NCBI GenBank assembly: GCA_036001225.1
Contig: DASYUM010000120.1
Coordinates: 1-9,257 of the forward strand
DNA from: DASYUM01 sp036001225
GTDB lineage: Bacteria > Methylomirabilota > Methylomirabilia > Rokubacteriales > DASRDR01
Direction: 5' to 3'
DNA length: 9,257 nt
Below are positions 5,923 to 9,257 of this stretch, one piece after another; the first letter of the stretch is position 1; the number at the start of each line of letters is the position of its first letter. Below the pieces are notes generated by a model that did no database searches, was not told the origin of the DNA, and saw only the letters and a program-made list of their open reading frames with translations. The position numbers and the translations under genes were made by a program.

Positions 5923-6144
5923 CTAGCGTCCCCTGCTTTCTTGTGGCGCCCTCACGGCGGCCACCAATGCCTGCCGAAGCCCGTTGATCGAGTGTTCCAG
6001 CTTCCCCGCGGCCGAGAGCAACAGCTCCGAGGTGCGGCCGATGGCCCGCAGCTCACGCACCACGAAGAACGCGGCGAGAAGGATTGCGACGTCGGTGCCG
6101 AACATCTCCCGCAACTGCCGGAGCGTATCGAGGTCGACCCCCAC
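5923..6144 (-). CDS. Small membrane-anchored protein, 73 aa
   Basis: The frame is open far upstream, but that part overlaps the gene ending at 6156. GTG at 6144 is chosen because GGGGGA (about 6156-6151) precedes it by 7 bases, right after the upstream stop. The product has a polar N-terminus (VDLDTLRQLREMFG, 3-16), a short hydrophobic segment (about 17-29, TDVAILLAAFFVV) and a helical, partly amphipathic C-terminal half (about 31-65, including LLLSAAGKLEHSINGLRQAL). It probably sits in a membrane, either the host envelope or, if the virion holds lipid, the virion membrane. I do not recognise the family. Its stop is one base from the start of the next gene, so the two are likely translated together. 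Confidence 0.65.
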   Translation of the reverse strand: MGVDLDTLRQLREMFGTDVAILLAAFFVVRELRAIGRTSELLLSAAGKLEHSINGLRQALVAAVRAPQESRGR

Positions 6145-6155
6145 CAGCCATCCCC

Positions 6156-6635
6156 CTACACTTCCGCCCACCAGAAATTCGCGTACAGCACGGTGTCCAC
6201 CGTGTAGCACGTGAAGAGGATTTGGGCGAAGCTCGCCAGCTCGTAGCCCCACTCCGGCACCGGCATGATCACCTGCCCGGACGGCCCGGGGTACCGGTTG
6301 AGCACGGTCCCGAGGTTCGCGGCGTTGGACTGACTGCGGAGCTGCCCCTGGCCGGTCGGCCCGCTCGACAGGAGATTGTGCCCGTTGTCGACGGCCGTGG
6401 TCAGCGTCGTGTCGTGGCGATGGAACCCGATGTCCACGGCGCCGCTGATCCCAATGATCGCGCTCCGCAGGATCAGGATTTTGCCCGACCCCGGGTTGCG
6501 GAGGCCAATGTGGGGGAACTCGCCCAGGGCCGGCGCGAAGCGCATGCCGGCCGTCATGGCGCGGCCGGCGCGGAGGTCCGCGCGCCACTGCTCGGTGGCG
6601 GTCACTTCCAGCGCGGAGCCGAGCCGGATTTCCAC
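6156..6635 (-). CDS. Beta-rich probable virion protein, 159 aa
   Basis: GTG at 6635 follows GCGGGGTAG and lies 16 bases after the upstream stop. The product is strand-rich: GKILILRSAIIGISGAVDIG (51-70), then a turn-rich centre with HRHDTTLTTAVDNGHNLLSSG (72-92) and a C-terminal strand pair ending YANFWWAEV. Long runs of alternating hydrophobic residues, many Gly/Asn/Thr turns and the lack of catalytic motifs fit a single beta-sandwich of the kind used as minor capsid, vertex or fibre proteins. The pattern NPGSGK-hydrophobic strand ... NFWWxE at the end looks familiar from other phage contigs, with no assigned function. NPGSGKI resembles a P-loop but lacks the spacing and the Ser/Thr. Confidence 0.75.
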   Translation of the reverse strand: MEIRLGSALEVTATEQWRADLRAGRAMTAGMRFAPALGEFPHIGLRNPGSGKILILRSAIIGISGAVDIGFHRHDTTLTTAVDNGHNLLSSGPTGQGQLRSQSNAANLGTVLNRYPGPSGQVIMPVPEWGYELASFAQILFTCYTVDTVLYANFWWAEV

Positions 6636-6651
6636 GATGGCTACCCCGCGC

Positions 6652-6999
6652 CTATCCGGTGGCGACCCACTCGACGGTCAGGAGCGTGGATGCGGCTACG
6701 TCCGCGATCACGAAGGCTTCGTACATCACCAAGTCGAAATCGTCGTACCACACCAGCTCCCAGCTCCCCCCGCTGGGGCCGACGCGAATGCCCTTCGTCG
6801 ACGACACGTCCGGCCACCAGCCGCCCCAGAGCTGGTTGACGCTGAGGTTGACGAGGAGCGCCGCGAGCCGGTCGGGGTCGTTGGGCCAGAGCCGCGCGGC
6901 CGTGGTGCCGACCGAGGTCAGGGAGCGGTTGACCCGGGGCGCGACGTGCAGGCCGAAGCGCTCCCGGATCAGCTCGCCGACGGTGCGCGCGGAGGCCAC
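6652..6999 (-). CDS. Small beta-rich probable virion protein, 115 aa
   Basis: The GTG at 6999 shares its G with the TAG stop of the upstream gene (TAGTG), a strong sign of translational coupling; the open frame further upstream overlaps the capsid-like gene and has no codon bias. After a short basic helix (about 1-20), the protein shows PNDPDRLAALLVNLSVNQLW (39-58), then DVSSTKGIRVGPSGGSWELVW (64-84), a turn DDFDL, and closing strands (EAFVIADVAASTLLTVEWVA). The DPDR-strand-N ... GI-x-(V/L)-x-P-x-GG ... ending in a strand with VE is a pattern I recall from small uncharacterised phage proteins, likely a single jelly-roll-like domain. It may be a minor capsid or accessory virion protein. Confidence 0.75.
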   Translation of the reverse strand: MASARTVGELIRERFGLHVAPRVNRSLTSVGTTAARLWPNDPDRLAALLVNLSVNQLWGGWWPDVSSTKGIRVGPSGGSWELVWYDDFDLVMYEAFVIADVAASTLLTVEWVATG

Positions 7000-7775
7000 T
7001 AGGCCGGGCCGCTGCGGACCTGGATGAGGTCGAGCACGAAATCTTCGGCCGCGTCGGCCGAGACGGCGAGGCAGTCGACCGAGGGGAGGTCGACGTCCTC
7101 GAATTCCCCGAAGACCCCGAGCCCGCCGTAGCGAAACATCTCGTGTTCCTGGTCGTCCTGCGCGTCGACCCCGAGCACGCCGGGCCGCCACCGGCCGCCG
7201 ACGAAGACGAGGCGTGCGGCCACCATGCCGGCCGAGCGGGCGCGGAGCCCCACGAGCTGGTAGCGCCCGCGGGGGAGGTCGTCCACCAGCGTGAGCGGCA
7301 CGTTGACCCACGTCGACGCGACGAGCGCCGTGGCCCCGGTGGCCGCCACGGAAAAGATCGGCCCCTTGACCGGCTCGACGGGGCCGTTCGCCAGCCAGAG
7401 GATTGCCCACTGAATCTGCGCGGCGACGGGGTTGCTGTTCGTCTCCGCGTTCAGGTTCTCCTGCGGCACCAGCACCAGCGGGGTGCCCCGGAGGTCGACC
7501 ACGCGATGCGGGGACCCCGGCTCGACGGCCGCGGCGGCGGCCGTGTTGTACGGCTCGACGTAGAACGGCGAGCGGGCCCGCAGCGACGGCGCCACCAGCC
7601 GCAGGAAGGACTCGACGGCGGTCTCGATGCCGCCCGCCACGGCCACAATCTGATTCAACTCCGGCACGCGGAGGTCGTCCCCGGTCACCGTGACGTGCTG
7701 ATCAGGGATGGCCGTCAGCGGGTTGTAGGTGCCGGCCGGGTCGACGCTCTCGATGAAAGCAACCGTGGTGAACAT
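6999..7775 (-). CDS. Putative major capsid protein, 258 aa, two beta-rich halves
   Basis: ATG at 7775 with GGGAGC about 10 bases upstream. The product looks like two beta-rich domains. Residues about 14-130 include YNPLTAIPDQHVTVTGDD (17-34), a helix NQIVAVAGGIETAVESFLRL (41-60) and strands to IQWAILWLANGP. Residues about 136-253 include GPIFSVAATGATALVAS (138-154), VPLTLVDDLPRGRYQLVG (159-176), MVAARLVFVGGRWRPG (184-199), GGLGVFGEFEDV (217-228) and DFVLDLIQV. There is no catalytic motif or membrane helix. Its size is near that of the PM2 double-jelly-roll capsid protein P2, about 270 residues. Second position in the minus operon and the best beta-sandwich pattern in the window make it the leading capsid candidate. 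The double-jelly-roll assignment is inference. Confidence 0.7.
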   Translation of the reverse strand: MFTTVAFIESVDPAGTYNPLTAIPDQHVTVTGDDLRVPELNQIVAVAGGIETAVESFLRLVAPSLRARSPFYVEPYNTAAAAAVEPGSPHRVVDLRGTPLVLVPQENLNAETNSNPVAAQIQWAILWLANGPVEPVKGPIFSVAATGATALVASTWVNVPLTLVDDLPRGRYQLVGLRARSAGMVAARLVFVGGRWRPGVLGVDAQDDQEHEMFRYGGLGVFGEFEDVDLPSVDCLAVSADAAEDFVLDLIQVRSGPA

Positions 7776-7799
7776 TGGCGGTCAGCTCCCTTTCCGCGC

Positions 7800-8315
7800 C
7801 TAGCGCGTGAGCCCGGCCAGCTCCTTGCCGATGGCGCGCATGCCCCGGATCGCCTCGACGGCCTTCTGCTCGGCCTGCTGCTCGGTGTCGGTCGGCATCG
7901 CGGCCAGCCGGGCCGAGAGCGCGGCGACCTTCGGTTGCAGCGTGGCGATGGCCTTCCGCACCTTCTCGGCGCGCTGGGTCACCCCGGCGACCAGCTTGCC
8001 GCCGCCGGCCGCCATGGCGCCGGAAATGATATCGTCGTCGGTCACGCGGGCCAGCCCCTTCTCGAACGTGCCGCCGGCAATCGCGGCCTGCACGTTGGCC
8101 GCCCATTTCTTCGCGCTGGCGCGGCCGCGACTGACGATGGTGCCGCGGGCGCCCTGCATGCCTTTCTCCCAGTCGGCGCCCGCGACCCCAAGTCGGTCCA
8201 TCATCTTCTGCGCCCACTCGTCCGCGTTGATGACGGCGCCGAGCGCCGCGGCGGCGAGCGTCACGAGGTAGACCACGGCGAACGGCAGCCACGCGGCGAG
8301 CGTCACGCGGACCAT
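7800..8315 (-). CDS. Membrane-anchored helical virion-associated protein, 171 aa
   Basis: ATG at 8315 with AGGGGGT six bases upstream; the first gene of the minus arm. The N-terminus is a hydrophobic span (about residues 6-29, LAAWLPFAVVYLVTLAAAAL). The rest is helical and Ala/Lys/Arg-rich: DWEKGMQGARGTIVSRG (48-64), AKKWAANVQAAIAGGTFEKGLARV (68-91), then a long helix containing LQPKVAALSARLAAMPTDT (126-144) and a basic tail. The motif W-(x)n-G-x-x-G-A, F-x-x-G-(I/L)-A and P-x-V ... L-x-x-M-P recalls a type of small phage structural protein placed just before a capsid gene. A scaffold, internal or membrane-linked assembly role is plausible but not shown. Confidence 0.75.
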   Translation of the reverse strand: MVRVTLAAWLPFAVVYLVTLAAAALGAVINADEWAQKMMDRLGVAGADWEKGMQGARGTIVSRGRASAKKWAANVQAAIAGGTFEKGLARVTDDDIISGAMAAGGGKLVAGVTQRAEKVRKAIATLQPKVAALSARLAAMPTDTEQQAEQKAVEAIRGMRAIGKELAGLTR

Positions 8316-8344
8316 GCAGCACCCCCTAGCGTGAAAGGATCGAG

Positions 8345-8374
8345 CGGCCCCATGCTGCCGTCAGCATCGGGCCG
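8345..8374. repeat. Interrupted inverted repeat in the divergent region
   Basis: CGGCCC-c-ATGCTG-CCGT-CAGCAT-c-GGGCCG forms a hairpin of 6+6 pairs with one C:C mismatch and a four-base loop. The ATGCTG/CAGCAT half is perfect. Candidates are an operator for one of the winged-helix proteins, a leader structure of the minus operon, or a replication nicking or initiation site. Confidence 0.75.
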
Positions 8375-8409
8375 GTCGGCGCGCGCCGCGCGGTCCAATC
8401 CTACGGGGC

Positions 8410-8439
8410 TTGACACGGGCCGCGGAGCTGTGCTAGACG
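8410..8439 (+). promoter_or_regulatory. Sigma70-like promoter, probably giving a leaderless transcript
   Basis: A perfect -35 (TTGACA, 8410-8415) is followed after 18 bases by an extended -10 (TGC-TAGACG, 8431-8439). The GTG start of the next gene is at 8446, only 7 bases after the -10, which is where transcription would begin. No Shine-Dalgarno lies before that GTG. The -10 matches the consensus only in part. Confidence 0.6.
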
Positions 8440-8445
8440 TCCGCC

Positions 8446-8955
8446 GTGGCCTATCGCCATTGGGAAGAGGAGATGCTGGGCGAGTACGTCGCGGCCCGCC
8501 TGCCCGGCGCCCGGGTGATGATGCGCGTCCGGCTCGGGCCGGAGATGACCGCGCGCCCGGGACAGCCGCCGCTCGACCAGGCCGAGCGCCGCTTCCTGAC
8601 CGGCTTCCGCCGCTGGGCCGATGCCGTCGCCGTCGACGGGGGCCGGCTGCTCGTCCTCGAAGCGGCGATGATCCCCCAGCCCGGGGATATCTCGCTGCTG
8701 GAGCACTACTGCGAACTGGTCCCCAGCACGCCGGACCTAGACGAGCTGGCCACGCTCCCGTGCGTCGGCCGCCTGGTGTGGGCGATTGACGACCCCGCCG
8801 CGCGCAAGCTCGCCGTCCGGCACGGCTTGGAGGTCGACATTTTCCGGCCGTCGCACTGGCTCGAATTCGCGGCGGCGAAGATAGCCCAGGAGAACGGCCA
8901 GCAGAAGAAGCTACGGCCGGCGGGGGCCGCGCAGCGCGCGCGCACTAGCGGTTGA
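8446..8955 (+). CDS. PD-(D/E)XK nuclease-like protein with degraded active site
   Basis: GTG at 8446 has no Shine-Dalgarno and lies at the expected transcription start of the promoter just upstream. The 169-residue protein shows the core of small phage or prokaryotic PD-(D/E)XK proteins: Asp59 in RRWADAVAV (55-63), a turn (DGG), then strand LLVLEAAM with Glu72, followed by PQPGDISLLEHYCELV (77-92), where related enzymes have a gln/leu-helix, and VGRLVWAIDDPAARKLAVRHGLEVDIFRPSHWLEF with the usual late strand-helix-strand. The lysine expected two residues after Glu72 is Ala74, so nuclease activity by the normal mechanism is doubtful. Possible roles are a DNA-binding or recombination protein derived from a nuclease, or an enzyme using a displaced lysine. 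The tail (about 150-169) is basic and disordered-looking. Confidence 0.7.
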   Translation: MAYRHWEEEMLGEYVAARLPGARVMMRVRLGPEMTARPGQPPLDQAERRFLTGFRRWADAVAVDGGRLLVLEAAMIPQPGDISLLEHYCELVPSTPDLDELATLPCVGRLVWAIDDPAARKLAVRHGLEVDIFRPSHWLEFAAAKIAQENGQQKKLRPAGAAQRARTSG

Positions 8956-8994
8956 GCGTCCGATAAGTTACGGGTGACGGCTGGGAGGGCTCCG

Positions 8995-9252
8995 TTGACG
9001 CAGCGCCCGAAAGGCGTCTTCTGTCAAGTCCGCGGGTGCACCCCGTGTCGCGGCTGCCTCACGCTGGCGCCGTACGCGGGCGCCGGCCGCGGCCTAGCCC
9101 AGCCCCCGCGGCCTAGCCCGTCCGCCTCGCCCACCGTCCCGAAACCGGCCCACCCGGTTGCGGCCGCAACGCGCAGCGCGCGGCCGTCCACCTGGTGCCG
9201 CGGTCAGGAATTTACCACCCCAGGCCGGGGAGCCCGGGCGCCCCCCCTCTAG
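8995..9252 (+). CDS. Possible small cysteine-cluster protein with proline-rich tail
   Basis: TTG at 8995 is favoured because GGGAGGG (8983-8989) sits 5 bases upstream; GTG at 8974 in the same frame is an alternative. The 85-residue product has a cluster with spacing C-x4-C-x2-C-x2-C (FCQVRGCTPCRGC, about residues 9-21), which could bind zinc, then a low-complexity Pro/Ala/Ser/Arg tail with one more cysteine. Third positions are GC-rich, but with this base composition that is weak support. Two internal DNA features (a 14-bp direct repeat and a 14-bp palindrome) lie in its tail, so the region may be non-coding or doubly used. Not recognised. Confidence 0.4.
   Translation: MTQRPKGVFCQVRGCTPCRGCLTLAPYAGAGRGLAQPPRPSPSASPTVPKPAHPVAAATRSARPSTWCRGQEFTTPGRGARAPPL
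9087..9119. repeat. 14-bp direct repeat, 19-bp period
   Basis: CCGCGGCCTAGCCC occurs at 9087-9100 and again at 9106-9119, separated by five bases (AGCCC). The exact 14-base match makes chance less likely than for the looser GC-rich repeats nearby. It could be a protein-binding site pair or a recent tandem duplication in the proline-rich tail of the small reading frame. Confidence 0.75.
9157..9170. repeat. 14-bp perfect palindrome
   Basis: GTTGCGGCCGCAAC is a perfect palindrome without a loop. It could be a dimer binding site or a recombination/replication element. It lies 37 bases beyond the direct repeat, near the right end of the window. Confidence 0.75.
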
Positions 9253-9257
9253 GAAGC

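Larger units (their letters stand above)
8316..8445. promoter_or_regulatory. Divergent control region between the two arms
   Basis: The only divergent intergenic region of the window. It holds the promoter of the plus-strand nuclease-like gene (8410-8439), an inverted repeat (8345-8374) and the Shine-Dalgarno of the minus operon. On the minus strand, TAGGAT (8403-8398) could be a -10 element, but its -35 is poor. If it is used, the hairpin would lie in the roughly 75-base leader of the structural operon. Confidence 0.6.

Noticed and set aside
6470..6490. NPGSGKI as a Walker A loop in the 159-residue protein
   Set aside because: The GxxxxGK(S/T) spacing is not met, the Ser/Thr is missing, and no Walker B follows; the context is a beta-sandwich.
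6145..6588. N-terminal extension of the small membrane protein to 6588
   Set aside because: It lies out of frame inside the 159-residue beta-rich gene, is H/R/P-rich, and a ribosome site supports the start at 6144.
7143..8789. 548-residue open frame on the plus strand
   Set aside because: It lies opposite two well-supported minus genes and across the divergent region. The translation is H/R/G/P-rich low complexity, as expected for the complement of a GC-rich gene.
1..9257. Inverted match of the two ends (GTTTCCT at the start, AGGAAGC at the end) as terminal inverted repeats
   Set aside because: Only five contiguous bases match, well within chance; it is not evidence for a linear genome with inverted termini.
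9200..9257. Direct terminal repeat proving circularity
   Set aside because: The last bases were compared with the first bases by eye and no shared sequence of useful length was found.

Overview
The window is a compact, GC-rich viral genome or a large part of one. Genes are short, tightly packed and often overlap or nearly touch. Starts are ATG, GTG and probably one TTG, most with purine-rich Shine-Dalgarno sequences, so the host is bacterial-like. A consensus-like -35 (TTGACA) with an extended -10 fits a bacterial sigma70-type polymerase. The host phylum cannot be read from the sequence; a high-GC soil or sediment bacterium is a guess. No RNA genes, CRISPR arrays or insertion sequences were seen.

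The layout has two arms. A divergent control region (about 8316-8445) fires leftward into a seven-gene block on the minus strand (8315 down to 2719) and rightward into plus-strand genes (8446-8955 and 8995-9252). If the ends are joined, the plus arm continues without interruption into 45-2686. The two arms then converge on a 32-base gap (2687-2718) that holds a perfect hairpin. One divergent start, one convergent end and no strand switch elsewhere is what a complete circular genome of about 9.3 kb would look like. No terminal repeat proves closure.

The minus arm looks like the virion module. In transcription order it holds a membrane-anchored protein, a 258-residue beta-rich protein proposed as the major capsid protein, two small beta-rich proteins, a small membrane protein, a 73-residue conserved-looking protein and a very large (about 988-residue) helical protein whose C-terminal half is built from repeats with a 66-residue period.

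The plus arm holds a PD-(D/E)XK nuclease-like protein that lacks the usual catalytic lysine, a possible cysteine-cluster protein, two small unknown proteins and two winged-helix DNA-binding proteins. It ends in a lysis cassette: a two-span membrane protein, a small unknown protein, a minimal M15-type peptidase endolysin, and a single-span protein with two cysteines. A roughly 45-base piece of the endolysin/next-gene junction is duplicated upstream, at the end of a coiled-coil gene.

No terminase, portal, packaging ATPase, polymerase or recognisable rolling-circle initiator is visible. Either the genome is incomplete or this is an unusual small virus, perhaps tailless and related to the double-jelly-roll (PM2/FLiP-like) world. 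That last idea is inference from gene size, fold-like pattern and genome size.
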